From: Pseudomaricurvus albidus
GTDB taxonomy: Bacteria; Pseudomonadota; Gammaproteobacteria; Pseudomonadales; Cellvibrionaceae
Direction of reading: 5' to 3'
NCBI RefSeq assembly: GCF_018863235.1
Contig: NZ_JAHKRS010000003.1
Location: 124,001-188,000 of the forward strand
DNA: 64,000 bases
In this document: piece by piece, positions 1 to 8,486 of the stretch
Layout of the letters: each line of letters begins with the position of its first letter
How positions within the stretch are numbered: the first letter of the stretch is position 1
Translations under genes and position numbers: made by a program
Notes under the pieces: model-generated
The model's input: the letters and a program-made list of their open reading frames with translations, nothing else
The model's database searches: none
Told to the model about the DNA's origin: nothing

Positions 1-337
1 CGGAGACTTCTTGCTGCAAAGCCTGTACCTTGTAGAACAACTCACTTTGGCTGGTCGCAGCAGGAGGCTGACCTGACATCGCACCCGAGGCATCGGCCAT
101 CATTGGCGAAGAAGCATTGATATTCTGGACAGTCGCACCCTGAGTTTGTACAGAAGCATCCCGGGTTTTCGTCAAAAGACGATTGGGGGAATCCACCACC
201 TGCACCTGAGCACTGACTGACGGAACTCCAAGTACAACTCCGACAACAAAGGGAGTCGTGACAGAAAGAACCGCTTTGCGTAGAAACGAAGAAACCGCAG
301 TCGTTACGACTGCGGTTTTAGGCTTTTTAACCATCAT
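1..337 (-). CDS. cpoB: Cell division coordinator CpoB (YbgF), N-terminal part
   Basis: Only the first 112 codons lie in the window; the gene runs off the left edge. CpoB is a periplasmic protein that links peptidoglycan synthesis with Tol-Pal driven outer-membrane constriction. The start is ATG at 337, with a second in-frame ATG directly after it. A long basic leader is followed by a hydrophobic segment (about residues 22-45) ending near VSAQ, which reads as a signal peptide. At the edge the sequence LFYKVQALQQEVS opens the trimerising coiled coil typical of the family. It follows pal by 9 bases, the usual last place in tol-pal operons. Its first codons contain a perfect 12-bp inverted repeat. 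Identification rests on position and the coiled-coil motif; the TPR domain is outside the window. Confidence 0.9.
   Translation of the reverse strand, partial: MMVKKPKTAVVTTAVSSFLRKAVLSVTTPFVVGVVLGVPSVSAQVQVVDSPNRLLTKTRDASVQTQGATVQNINASSPMMADASGAMSGQPPAATSQSELFYKVQALQQEVS
292..318. repeat. 12-bp perfect inverted repeat in the start of cpoB
   Basis: AAACCGCAGTCG and CGACTGCGGTTT are separated by only three bases. The repeat lies inside codons about 7-15 of cpoB and so encodes a near-palindromic peptide (TAVVTTAV). Read on either strand it would form a strong RNA hairpin. On the + strand a T-rich stretch follows a few bases later; on the - strand only three T residues follow, so it is a poor terminator for the operon. 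Confidence 0.75.
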
Positions 338-346
338 GGCTTGAAA

Positions 347-838
347 TTACTTCAGCTCAACACGACGGTTTTGGCTGTAAGCAGACTCGTTGCTGCCCAT
401 AGAAGCCGGATACTCTTCACCGTAACTAACAGTCTCGATCAGAGTAGAGTCAACACCTTGCAGAACCAGGAAGTCGCGAACGGCTTTGGCACGACGCTCA
501 CCCAGAGCCATGTTGTACTCGCGAGTACCACGCTCATCAGTGTGGCCTTCCAGACGAACAGATCTTGGAGCCGCTTTCAATTGAGCTGCGTGAGCAGTCA
601 GAGTAGCACGAGCATCAGCAGTCAGGCTTGACTGGTCGAAACCGAAGTAGAAGATGGTATCCAGTACTGGCGCCTCTTCCATGGTGTCAGTTGAAGAGGT
701 GTCGGTTGTTTGAGCCGTGCCGGTCATTGCATCATTTGCAGATGAATCCTGATCCGTTGTGGAGGTACTGGAACAGCCAGCCAGAGCTGCCATAATCAGT
801 GCCAAAGTAAGGCTTTTCTTCAATCCTGTAGAAAGCAT
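347..838 (-). CDS. pal: Peptidoglycan-associated lipoprotein Pal
   Basis: Pal is the outer-membrane lipoprotein that binds peptidoglycan and is moved by the Tol complex during division. The 163-residue product has a lipoprotein signal with lipobox LAGC (acylated Cys22), a Ser/Thr/Asp-rich linker of about 35 residues, and an OmpA-like domain to the end. That domain carries LEGHTDERGTREYN, the diaminopimelate-binding loop, and ends in QNRRVELK. ATG at 838 has a good ribosome site (AGGAG, 7 bases away). It sits 117 bases after tolB and just before cpoB, in the standard operon order. Length is usual for the family. Confidence 0.97.
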   Translation of the reverse strand: MLSTGLKKSLTLALIMAALAGCSSTSTTDQDSSANDAMTGTAQTTDTSSTDTMEEAPVLDTIFYFGFDQSSLTADARATLTAHAAQLKAAPRSVRLEGHTDERGTREYNMALGERRAKAVRDFLVLQGVDSTLIETVSYGEEYPASMGSNESAYSQNRRVELK

Positions 839-955
839 ATCTAACTCCTAATGAGAGATTTATCGTTGGAACATTAAAGGTCGCAACAGGGCTCAGGTTA
901 AAATTATCCGACAGAATATAACCTGAATCCGTTTTCAACAACATTTAATGTATTT

Positions 956-2233
956 TTAATAATAAGGTGACCAGCTTGGCTCCCGAACATCTCCTTCTTT
1001 AGACGGCAGCCTGAATTTCACTCCAGCATCCAGTGAGACCGCAGCAAGAATGCCTTTACCCTGATGCTTTGTCGCATACATCAACATAGCGCCATTGGGT
1101 GCGATACTCGGAGACTCGTCCAGATGAGTTTCCGTCAAGATTCGAAGATCACCACTGGCAATATCCTGAGTGGCAATATGAAATACACCATTGTGACGAT
1201 GCACCATCACCAGTGTTTTACCATCCGGTGAGACTCTCGCTCTGGCGTTATAATCACCCTCGAAGGTTAAGCGTTCTATGCGGCCACTGGCAAGTGTTAC
1301 TTGATAAATCTGGGGCTTACCACCCCGGTCTGACGTAAAAGTGAGACTTTTTCCATCTTTCATCCAGCTTGGCTCAGTGTCGATGGAGAAGTGTTTTGTC
1401 ACTCTCGTAAACTGACCTGATGCAATATCGAGCGTGTAGATTTCCGGGTTGCCATCTTTCGACAAGACTAAAGCCAGCTTTTTACCATCCGGCGACCAGG
1501 CCGGGGCACCGTTCAAACCTTTAAAGTTGGTTAACTGTTGACGCTCGCCCGTTGCGAGCACCTGACGGAAGATCGCTGGACGACCGGTTTCAAACGATAC
1601 GTAGGCAACCTGCTTACCATCCGGTGACCAGACGGGTGACATAATCGGCTGCCTGGATTCGAGAAGTAAACGCTCACGCGCACCGTCGGCATCGGATTGC
1701 ATAAGGCGAAACTTTTCATTGCCGAATGCTTCGACATAAATCATCTTGGTCGAAAACGCCCCGCGAATTCCGGTAACCGCTTCATACACAGCATCACTCA
1801 CAGCGTGAGCCAGATCTCTCAGGTTATTGGGTCCGCCTGTGACATTGCGCTGCAATATTTTTTTCTGCGACAGCACATCGAACAACTGATAATCCAGCGA
1901 ATAGCCGCCGGTGGGCGTCTGACTGAGACGACTCAGCACCAGGTACTCGGATCCCAACACCCGCCAATCCCGATAAAAGACATCCGCTTCTGTGCGAGGG
2001 AAAGACAACATATCGGTTTTGGGAATCGGACGAAACTGACCACTGCGTCGCAAGTCGGCCTCGACAATTCCGGAAACATCTTCACTTAACGCCGGACCTG
2101 ACCAGGCCATGGGCACAACCGCAATCGGCGTTGGGTTATCCATCCCCTGGGTGATTTCGATGGTTAATTCGGCACGCGCCAACCCAGTCAGCACGGATAG
2201 GATTAACAGTATGGCTACTTTATATGCACGCAT
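956..2233 (-). CDS. tolB: Tol-Pal system protein TolB
   Basis: TolB is the periplasmic partner that binds Pal, TolA and OmpA-type proteins. The 425-residue product has a signal peptide (about 1-21, ending ARA), an N-terminal TolB_N domain, and a six-bladed beta-propeller. The propeller blades show as repeats such as [27 protein letters not shown] and [13 protein letters not shown] between about residues 195 and 425. The gene lies between tolA and pal. The 132-base gap after tolA is wider than the other gaps in the operon and could hold a separate tolB-pal promoter, as is known in other bacteria, but I cannot point to clear -35/-10 boxes. Confidence 0.97.
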   Translation of the reverse strand: MRAYKVAILLILSVLTGLARAELTIEITQGMDNPTPIAVVPMAWSGPALSEDVSGIVEADLRRSGQFRPIPKTDMLSFPRTEADVFYRDWRVLGSEYLVLSRLSQTPTGGYSLDYQLFDVLSQKKILQRNVTGGPNNLRDLAHAVSDAVYEAVTGIRGAFSTKMIYVEAFGNEKFRLMQSDADGARERLLLESRQPIMSPVWSPDGKQVAYVSFETGRPAIFRQVLATGERQQLTNFKGLNGAPAWSPDGKKLALVLSKDGNPEIYTLDIASGQFTRVTKHFSIDTEPSWMKDGKSLTFTSDRGGKPQIYQVTLASGRIERLTFEGDYNARARVSPDGKTLVMVHRHNGVFHIATQDIASGDLRILTETHLDESPSIAPNGAMLMYATKHQGKGILAAVSLDAGVKFRLPSKEGDVREPSWSPYY

Positions 2234-2366
2234 GATTCTCGGAATCCTTGTCTCTGTTCTTTGCGATCGTGAAACTTTAATCGATTATCTGTGCCCCGCA
2301 ACGGAGAGGAATGCCATCGTGTTAGTAATGGCACACTACACATCTAACCCCTGTAAATTCTAACGT

Positions 2367-3233
2367 TTACAAACGTAAGTCCTGCGGATTAAAGACTATT
2401 GTGACCTGACGAAAATATTGCTCAAAGACATCCGACGGTACCTTCTGTAATTCGTCAAAACGCCCAACCTTTTTGACCGCGGCAACGGCAGAACGATCAA
2501 AAGCACTGTTGCCACTGCCATTAAGGACATGAACATTCACCACTTCACCGGTGGGTACCAACTGAATTTGCAGCTCACACTTCATGCCTTTACGGGCCGA
2601 TGGCGGGCGGCTCCAGTTCTGCTCAATACGCTGAGCCATAATAGCCACATAACTCTGCGCGGTGACCTCATCCTGCTGGGCACTCAGCATAGCTTCTTCT
2701 GCGGCCAGCGCATCGGCAAAGGCAGCCTCCTGCTTGCGCTGCTGTTCAAGCTTCTGTTGCTTCAGGCGCTCCTGCTCAAGCCTTTTTCTCTCGGCTTCAG
2801 CTTGTTCTTTTTTCTTCTTTTCGGCCAGCTCTTTCTCTTTGCGCTTTTTCTCTTCAGCCAGCTTGCGCAACCGTTCGCGTTCCGCCTTCTCCCGAGCCAG
2901 GCGTTTTTTCTGTTCCGCCTCGGCCTTTAACCTTTGCTGCTCCTGACGCTTGGCCGCCATATCCACCACTTTGGGCTTCGGTTTGGAGGCAGCTTTTTCC
3001 ACGGTCTTGGGCTTGATGGTCACCAGGGTTGCTTCAACATAGCGAGGCATCACTTTTTGCTTTGGCGGCGACGCTGTCTGCCAACCCCAAACCACAAACA
3101 CCAGCAAGACACCATGCATGACCACACTGATAGCGATCGGAACTGCATAGCTTCCCTGAGACACTCCACTTGCCCCCTGACGGGAAAACAGTGACGTCAG
3201 AGATTTTGACGCTTTCTGGAAGACAGACTTCAT
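2367..3233 (-). CDS. tolA: Cell envelope integrity protein TolA
   Basis: TolA spans the periplasm and transmits proton-motive force from TolQR to TolB-Pal. The 288-residue product has one N-terminal membrane helix (about 32-50), a Pro/Lys segment, a long Lys/Glu/Ala/Gln-rich helical domain (about 90-190) and a C-terminal TonB-like domain starting near ARKGMKCELQIQLVPTGEV. The helical stalk is shorter than in Escherichia coli, where the whole protein exceeds 400 residues; this length is common in pseudomonad-type species. The gene begins 9 bases after tolR ends, so the two are probably translated together. Confidence 0.95.
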   Translation of the reverse strand: MKSVFQKASKSLTSLFSRQGASGVSQGSYAVPIAISVVMHGVLLVFVVWGWQTASPPKQKVMPRYVEATLVTIKPKTVEKAASKPKPKVVDMAAKRQEQQRLKAEAEQKKRLAREKAERERLRKLAEEKKRKEKELAEKKKKEQAEAERKRLEQERLKQQKLEQQRKQEAAFADALAAEEAMLSAQQDEVTAQSYVAIMAQRIEQNWSRPPSARKGMKCELQIQLVPTGEVVNVHVLNGSGNSAFDRSAVAAVKKVGRFDELQKVPSDVFEQYFRQVTIVFNPQDLRL

Positions 3234-3242
3234 AGCCAGCGC

Positions 3243-3668
3243 CTACAACTCAGGGGGTTCTGTAACCAGGCCAACTGATTTGGCACCTGCACTTTGCAAA
3301 GCCGTCATCATGGCGACGACAATGCCGTAATCCACTTTTTGATCACCCCACACCAGCACTTGTGTCTGCGGTTTCTGACGCAAGATTTTGGAGACTGTGT
3401 CTGTGATGTCTTTTATAGGCTTGGCTTTTTTCTCATCGCCGCCGAGATTCAGGTAATAGAGCCCGTTAGCATCCACCGAGACAATAAGAGGTTCCTCCTG
3501 CTTATCATCCAAAGGTGCCGACGGCGCAGCCGGAAGCTCCACTTTAACCCCTTGCATCAATAGAGGCGCAGTGATCATAAAGACAATCAACAACACCAAC
3601 ATGACGTCAATGTATGGCACTACATTGATTTCGGCGATGGGCTTTTTCTTGACCTTTTTTCGAAGCAT
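3243..3668 (-). CDS. tolR: Tol-Pal system proton channel subunit TolR
   Basis: TolR is an ExbD/TolR-family inner-membrane protein that forms the proton channel with TolQ. The product is 141 residues. It has a basic N-terminus, one membrane helix (about 16-37) holding the channel aspartate in NVVPYIDVMLVLLIVF, and a periplasmic domain to the end. The start ATG at 3668 has AGGAG 9 bases upstream. The order tolQ-tolR-tolA with gaps of about 10 bases indicates one transcript. Confidence 0.97.
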   Translation of the reverse strand: MLRKKVKKKPIAEINVVPYIDVMLVLLIVFMITAPLLMQGVKVELPAAPSAPLDDKQEEPLIVSVDANGLYYLNLGGDEKKAKPIKDITDTVSKILRQKPQTQVLVWGDQKVDYGIVVAMMTALQSAGAKSVGLVTEPPEL

Positions 3669-3679
3669 ACCACGCGCTC

Positions 3680-4381
3680 CTAGTTAGAACTGTGAACCTG
3701 ACGGTGCAGGTAAGCGGTAAACTCTTCAGCAAAGGTTTCGTAACCGTTAATCATGGTTTCTGCCCGCGCGGAAAACCGGTTGAAAGCCAATACCGCCGGA
3801 ATTGCAGCAAACAGGCCCATCGCCGTTGCGACCAACGCTTCGGATATACCCGGCGCCACAGTTGCCAATGTCGCCTGATGAACATTCGCCAACCCGCGGA
3901 AAGAATTCATAATCCCCCAAACGGTTCCAAACAGACCGATATACGGACTTACAGATGCCACACTGGCCAGAAACGGGAGGTTGGCTTCAAGCTTTTCTTC
4001 TTCACGGGCCAGCGCCACTCGCATGGCACGCTGCACGCCTTCCATGATGACATCCGGATCTGTTCCCGACTGCTGAGTCAGACGACGATAGGCCTTAAAT
4101 CCTTCGCGAAAAATCTGCTCAGCACCTTCAATGGGATGGGTTTCAGCCCGGGCATTGCCCTCTCGGTAAAGTTGGGGAAGATCGGTCTTGTCCGACCAGA
4201 AGATACTGTCAAAACGTTCGAATTCCGTTCTGGCATGACTTTGATAGCGCGCCCGCTGGATAATCATGATCCAGGACACAACGGATGCCATAAACAGGAT
4301 CAGCATCACCATTTGCACCAAAAAGCTGGCATTCACAATCAAACTATAGATGGATAATGATTCACTCTCGGCCATGGCCAT
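3680..4381 (-). CDS. tolQ: Tol-Pal system proton channel subunit TolQ
   Basis: TolQ belongs to the MotA/TolQ/ExbB family and drives TolA with the proton gradient. Three membrane segments are visible: one near the N-terminus (LIVNASFLVQMVMLILFMA) and two in the second half (ASVSPYIGLFGTVWGIM and ATAMGLFAAIPAVLAF). The open frame extends to 4438, but the extra 19 codons cross a strong hairpin and have no ribosome site. I therefore choose ATG 4381, where AAAAAGGA lies 4-5 bases upstream; ATG 4375 is also possible with the same site at 10 bases. Both give about 230 residues, normal for TolQ. It is the first gene of the tol operon. Confidence 0.95.
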   Translation of the reverse strand: MAMAESESLSIYSLIVNASFLVQMVMLILFMASVVSWIMIIQRARYQSHARTEFERFDSIFWSDKTDLPQLYREGNARAETHPIEGAEQIFREGFKAYRRLTQQSGTDPDVIMEGVQRAMRVALAREEEKLEANLPFLASVASVSPYIGLFGTVWGIMNSFRGLANVHQATLATVAPGISEALVATAMGLFAAIPAVLAFNRFSARAETMINGYETFAEEFTAYLHRQVHSSN

Positions 4382-4399
4382 TGCATCCTTTTTGAGCAG

Positions 4400-4443
4400 T
4401 GTGAATGCACTCAGAGCATCCTTATGGCCTGAGTGCATTCACA
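4400..4443 (+). terminator. 15-bp hairpin with T-run on the + strand, in the tolQ leader
   Basis: TGTGAATGCACTCAG (4400-4414) and CTGAGTGCATTCACA (4429-4443) are perfect complements around a 14-base loop, followed on the + strand by six T residues. By form this is an intrinsic terminator for + strand transcription, yet no + strand gene lies upstream. On the - strand the same bases form a hairpin in the 5' leader of tolQ, about 20 bases before the chosen start codon. Which strand uses it is not clear. Confidence 0.6.
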
Positions 4444-4632
4444 TTTTTTATATACACTGAATTTAAATTTTCACACACCTGCAAACAGCTCGCGATTTAT
4501 CGCCTAGAGCTGGCAGGTAGTTTAACCAAGTTTCAGGCTTCAGGAATGAAAACCTTTACACCGGACTTACGTTACCTACCCGGATCTTTAATCCCCCGGA
4601 TAGGGCTTGATGTCTCTTATCACACCAATCCG

Positions 4633-5040
4633 TTACGTTGAACCCTTCAACGCATTCCGTATTTCTTCCGGAATGGCTGAAGGCTTCATGGTGGCCTGCT
4701 CAACACACGCCACTTTTATCTCTCCGCGGCAAATGACTTCGCCCCGTCGCTCAATCGTCTGATTAAAGATGATATAGGTGCGCGCCAACCTACCCATCTG
4801 TGCGGATACCGTCAACTCGTCATCGAGCAAAGCGGGACGCAGGTACTGTACATTCGCAGAATGAACAACAAATAACCGGTTATTATCGAGAATAGCGGGC
4901 TTATCAAACCCGAAGCTGCGCATCCATTCGGTGCGCGCGCGCTCCATGTATTTCAGATAATTGACGTAATAGACAATGCCGCCAGCATCGGTGTCTTCGA
5001 TATAGACCCGTATTGACAACTTAAATTCCGAACCAGACAC
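4633..5040 (-). CDS. ybgC: Tol-Pal associated acyl-CoA thioesterase YbgC
   Basis: YbgC is a hotdog-fold acyl-CoA thioesterase encoded at the head of tol-pal clusters. The catalytic segment RVYIEDTDAGGIVYYVNYL with its Asp is intact, followed by KYMERARTEW. The frame is open back to a GTG at 5118, which would give 161 residues, but that adds 26 Ser/Gly-rich residues encoded largely by a 21-bp tandem repeat. GTG 5040 has AGGGG about 10 bases upstream and gives 135 residues, matching the family length and the usual distance from the start to the catalytic motif. I prefer it. The gap to tolQ is about 190-250 bases, so tolQ may have its own promoter. Confidence 0.9.
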   Translation of the reverse strand: MSGSEFKLSIRVYIEDTDAGGIVYYVNYLKYMERARTEWMRSFGFDKPAILDNNRLFVVHSANVQYLRPALLDDELTVSAQMGRLARTYIIFNQTIERRGEVICRGEIKVACVEQATMKPSAIPEEIRNALKGST

Positions 5041-5082
5041 CTGAGAATTCACCCCTGAAGATTGAGAATATATCCCTGAAGA
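5041..5082. repeat. 21-bp tandem repeat, two copies, before ybgC
   Basis: Two adjacent 21-base units (5041-5061 and 5062-5082) differ at a few positions. They lie immediately upstream of the preferred GTG start of ybgC and supply its ribosome site (AGGGG). If the longer frame were translated they would encode the seven-residue repeats SSGIYSQ and SSGVNSQ. Confidence 0.7.
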
Positions 5083-5180
5083 TTTAAAGCCGGTAGTTAA
5101 CAACTGAAATTCTGACACAATCGTCTGAACAACAACTTAACAACCCGACAGAAACTGATAGCTGGCTCCCAGTCTACGAT

Positions 5181-6221
5181 TTATGTCTCACTCTGAAAAC
5201 GCTTGGGCAGATCAAAACCGAAATGCTCGTAAGCCATTGGGGTCACCACCCGCCCCCGGGGCGTGCGCGCCATATACCCCTGTTGAATCAGGTAGGGTTC
5301 CAGCACATCCTCAATGGTATCCCGCTCCTCACTGATCGCTGCCGCCAGACTTTCTACCCCCACCGGGCCGCCGGCAAACTTTTCGATCATGGCCAACAGC
5401 AAGCGGCGGTCCATGTGATCGAATCCGCGCTCATCGACGTTCAGCATATTCAGCGCCTGATCGGCTATGGACTGTGAGACCACTCCATCCCCTTTCACCT
5501 GAGCAAAATCCCGCACACGGCGGAGAAGTCGGTTGGCGATACGCGGGGTTCCTCGGGAGCGGCGGGCAACCTCAAACGCGCCCTGCTCGTCAATCTCCAC
5601 CCCCATCAACCCTGCCGAGCGGGTAACAATATGGGTCAGGTCAGTGACATTGTAGAACTCCAGTCGCTGCACAATGCCAAAGCGGTCTCTCAGGGGAGAC
5701 GTCAACAAACCGGCCCGCGTTGTCGCGCCCACCAGAGTGAAAGGCGGCAAATCCAACTTGATGGATCGGGCCGCTGGCCCTTCGCCAATCATAATATCCA
5801 GCTGATAGTCTTCCATCGCCGGATAGAGTACTTCTTCCACATTGGGGCTCAAGCGGTGGATTTCATCAATGAACAGCACATCTCCCGGTTCAAGATTGGT
5901 CATCAACGCGGCCAGGTCACCGGCTTTTTCCAGTACCGGACCAGAGGTCGTCTTAAGATCCACCTCCATTTCATTGGCAATGATGTTTGCCAGTGTGGTC
6001 TTCCCCAGACCGGGCGGACCAAAAACCAGTGTATGGTCGAGCGCTTCTGAACGTCCTTTAGCGGCCTGGATAAAAATTTCCATCTGCTCCCGAACCACCG
6101 GCTGACCGACGTATTCGGCCAGACTCTTGGGGCGCACCGCACGATCCTGCACATCCTCCATCACCCGCGGCTCGGCACTGATGACTCGTTCAATGGGAGA
6201 AAACTGGTCTTTTTCAATCAT
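5181..6221 (-). CDS. ruvB: Holliday junction branch migration ATPase RuvB
   Basis: RuvB is the hexameric AAA+ motor that, with RuvA, moves Holliday junctions during recombinational repair. The 346-residue product has Walker [10 protein letters not shown] (about 68-76), Walker B DEIHRL (about 119-124), the sensor/arginine-finger stretch [18 protein letters not shown], and a C-terminal winged helix near [14 protein letters not shown]. It is 47 bases from ruvA and last of the ruvC-ruvA-ruvB set. No SOS (LexA) box was recognised upstream of the set. Confidence 0.98.
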   Translation of the reverse strand: MIEKDQFSPIERVISAEPRVMEDVQDRAVRPKSLAEYVGQPVVREQMEIFIQAAKGRSEALDHTLVFGPPGLGKTTLANIIANEMEVDLKTTSGPVLEKAGDLAALMTNLEPGDVLFIDEIHRLSPNVEEVLYPAMEDYQLDIMIGEGPAARSIKLDLPPFTLVGATTRAGLLTSPLRDRFGIVQRLEFYNVTDLTHIVTRSAGLMGVEIDEQGAFEVARRSRGTPRIANRLLRRVRDFAQVKGDGVVSQSIADQALNMLNVDERGFDHMDRRLLLAMIEKFAGGPVGVESLAAAISEERDTIEDVLEPYLIQQGYMARTPRGRVVTPMAYEHFGFDLPKRFQSET

Positions 6222-6268
6222 GGAGTTGCTTCTCTCTGGCTCTGTGCAGATTTATCCAATAGTCGCGA

Positions 6269-6898
6269 TCACGCCGGGGAAAGACTGCGCAATGACAGTC
6301 TTATCAGCTCTTCGCTTCGCGTGACACTGTGTGCTCGCAGCACATTAGCCACCATTTTACTCGCCTCCACCGGTTTATACCCCAGCGCAACCAAGGCACT
6401 TTCAGCCTCAGCGACAATGTCGTTACTTCCCTGACCACCTGCCTGAGGCTGACTGGCAGCCTCCATCTCGGCCAGAGGCGAATGGGCAACCTGCCAGGTT
6501 TTCAACTTGTCCCGCAATTCGATAATCAAGCGCTCGGCGGTTTTTTTACCGACACCAGGCACTTTCACCAGAGCCGAGACATTATCCTCCATCACACAGC
6601 TCACCAGCTGGTCGGTTTCCATACCTGAAAGAATGGCCAACGCCATCTTGGGACCTACGCCACTGACTTTAATAAGGGTACGAAACAGCTCCCGGTCTTT
6701 TTTATCGTAAAAACCGTAAAGAGCCTGTGAGTTTTCGCTGACGGCGAAGTGAATCGACAAGGTCACCTTGCCACCGATTTCCGGCAGTTGATAAAGGGTC
6801 GTCATAGGCACCAGAACCTCATAGCCGACACCATTGACATCCACCAAGACTTCCGGGGCTTTCTTTTCCAGCAACTGCCCTTGCAGACGACCGATCAT
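6269..6898 (-). CDS. ruvA: Holliday junction DNA-binding protein RuvA
   Basis: RuvA forms a tetramer that holds the four-way junction for RuvB. The product is 209 residues. It has an OB-fold N-terminal domain (MIGRLQGQLLEKK), two helix-hairpin-helix motifs (SGVGPKMALAILSG and VPGVGKKTAERLI), an Ala/Gln/Gly-rich linker and the small C-terminal domain that contacts RuvB (ALVALGYKPVEASKMV). Length and domain order are normal. It lies between ruvC and ruvB on the same strand. Confidence 0.98.
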   Translation of the reverse strand: MIGRLQGQLLEKKAPEVLVDVNGVGYEVLVPMTTLYQLPEIGGKVTLSIHFAVSENSQALYGFYDKKDRELFRTLIKVSGVGPKMALAILSGMETDQLVSCVMEDNVSALVKVPGVGKKTAERLIIELRDKLKTWQVAHSPLAEMEAASQPQAGGQGSNDIVAEAESALVALGYKPVEASKMVANVLRAHSVTRSEELIRLSLRSLSPA

Positions 6899-6988
6899 AA
6901 ACTGTGTATTCCTCTTCTGATTGCTACCCGCTATGGATTATCGCGAGTCTTCTGCCAATACCCTGCACCCTGCCCAGGATCTGCAGGC

Positions 6989-7507
6989 TTACACCATACG
7001 ACCACGACGAAAGGTTTTGGCCGTGGCAACTTTGATTAAATGCTGATGAGTATTGGCGTGACAGAGAGCCACCCCCAGAGCATCGGCGGCGTCTTCCTGT
7101 GGTTCCGATGGCAGTTTCAGCAGCACTTTCACCATATGCTGCATTTGACGCTTGTCTGCGCCGCCATTGCCCACAACGGATTGCTTGATTTTACGGGCCT
7201 CGTACTCGGACACCGGCAAATTCTGGCTCACTGCCGCAACGATTGCTGCGCCCCGTGCCTGCCCCAGCTTCAGAGCCGAGCCCGCGCTCTTTGCCATAAA
7301 GACGTGTTCGATGGCGACTTCTTGCGGACAGTATTCTTCGATGATTTCCGTCATGGAATCGAAAATGATTTTCAGACGTTCCGGCAATGATAAATCCGGG
7401 ATGCGGACAACCCCACTGCTGACATATTCATACCGAGAGCCAACATGGTTGATAATGCCGAAACCGGTTTTTCGGGAACCGGGGTCAATCCCCAGAATGA
7501 GCGCCAT
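6989..7507 (-). CDS. ruvC: Crossover junction endodeoxyribonuclease RuvC
   Basis: RuvC cuts Holliday junctions symmetrically. The acidic catalytic residues are visible in [14 protein letters not shown] (Asp8), [20 protein letters not shown] (Glu) and the [12 protein letters not shown] stretch near the C-terminus. The frame is open to a GTG at 7519, but ATG 7507 gives the family N-terminus [11 protein letters not shown] and has AAGG about 11 bases upstream, so I use it (172 residues). The gene is upstream of ruvA in the same direction; the gap of 90 bases could hold a weak promoter. Confidence 0.97.
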   Translation of the reverse strand: MALILGIDPGSRKTGFGIINHVGSRYEYVSSGVVRIPDLSLPERLKIIFDSMTEIIEEYCPQEVAIEHVFMAKSAGSALKLGQARGAAIVAAVSQNLPVSEYEARKIKQSVVGNGGADKRQMQHMVKVLLKLPSEPQEDAADALGVALCHANTHQHLIKVATAKTFRRGRMV

Positions 7508-7602
7508 AGGCCGCCGCACCTTGATACTGTTTTTTCATCCAGTGGTTAGTGTGTCGGGAAACCCATGGCAGGTCAAGCGGGCATCATCAGTGTTAACAGG
7601 TT

Positions 7603-8334
7603 CTAACCAAAAGCTGACTCGTCAAACTCGGCATTGGTGTACACATTTTGTACATCGTCCAGATCTTCGAGCACATCGATCATCGCCATCACTTTTTCAG
7701 AGGCCTCGGCATCCAATGGCACCTTGATGGAGGCTTCCATACTCACTTCGGCACTTTCCGGGGTCAGGCCCTGCTCCACCAGACTGTCTTTTACCGACTG
7801 AAAATCTTCAAAGGCAGTGGTTACCAGAGCAGCTCGCTCTTCCAGCATCTCGACATCTTCGGCACCCGCCTCCAATGCCGCTTCCATCAAGACCTCTTCG
7901 TCGACATCGGAAAAGAAGATCTGCCCCTGGCGGGTAAACAGATAGGCAACGGAGCCATCGGTGCCCAGATTACCGCCCCGCTTGGTAAAGGCATGACGTA
8001 CCTCGGAGACAGTCCGGTTGCGATTGTCCGTCATACATTCAACCAAAATCGCCACCCCACCCGGCGCATAACCCTCGTAGGTCAACTCGTCGTAGTTGTC
8101 ACCTTCAGCATTACCAGCACCCCGGGCAATGGCTTTGTCAATGGTATCGCGCTTCATATTGGCGCCCAGCGCCTTATCGACTGCGGCTCTTAAACGCGGA
8201 TTGTCCGCAGGGTCCGGGCCGCCTTTGGCTGCCACCACCAGTTCGCGAATGAGTTTGGTGAAAATCTTGCCCCGCTTGGCATCCTGAGCTGCCTTGCGGT
8301 GACGAATATTGGCCCACTTACTGTGACCGGCCAT
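7603..8334 (-). CDS. yebC: YebC/PmpR-family DNA-binding regulatory protein
   Basis: This is a TACO1/YebC family protein of 243 residues. It begins [23 protein letters not shown], the family signature, and continues with the three-domain YebC fold to [14 protein letters not shown]. Members have been described both as transcription regulators (PmpR in Pseudomonas) and as factors that help ribosomes through proline stretches; the sequence alone does not decide. ATG 8334 has a strong GGAGG site. Position between aspS and ruvC is conserved in many gammaproteobacteria. A hairpin terminator separates it from aspS. Confidence 0.96.
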   Translation of the reverse strand: MAGHSKWANIRHRKAAQDAKRGKIFTKLIRELVVAAKGGPDPADNPRLRAAVDKALGANMKRDTIDKAIARGAGNAEGDNYDELTYEGYAPGGVAILVECMTDNRNRTVSEVRHAFTKRGGNLGTDGSVAYLFTRQGQIFFSDVDEEVLMEAALEAGAEDVEMLEERAALVTTAFEDFQSVKDSLVEQGLTPESAEVSMEASIKVPLDAEASEKVMAMIDVLEDLDDVQNVYTNAEFDESAFG

Positions 8335-8411
8335 AGATAACCTCCGGTTCTTTTATAGGTATTTGTGTCTTGTATATTGCTGTTGCCTGCACGGCAGTGA
8401 CATAAAACGCA

Positions 8412-8457
8412 AAACGGGAGGCGCAAACGCTTATCTTGCGTTCACAGCCTCCCGTTT
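8412..8457 (-). terminator. Intrinsic terminator after aspS
   Basis: AAACGGGAGGC (8412-8422) pairs with GCCTCCCGTTT (8447-8457), an 11-bp stem whose loop holds a smaller AACGC/GCGTT stem. On the - strand the arm is followed by a T-rich stretch (TTTTGCGTTTT). It lies between the aspS stop and the yebC start. Confidence 0.8.
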
Positions 8458-8486
8458 GTTTCGCCCAGCGCCGTCAGGCGGCTTGC

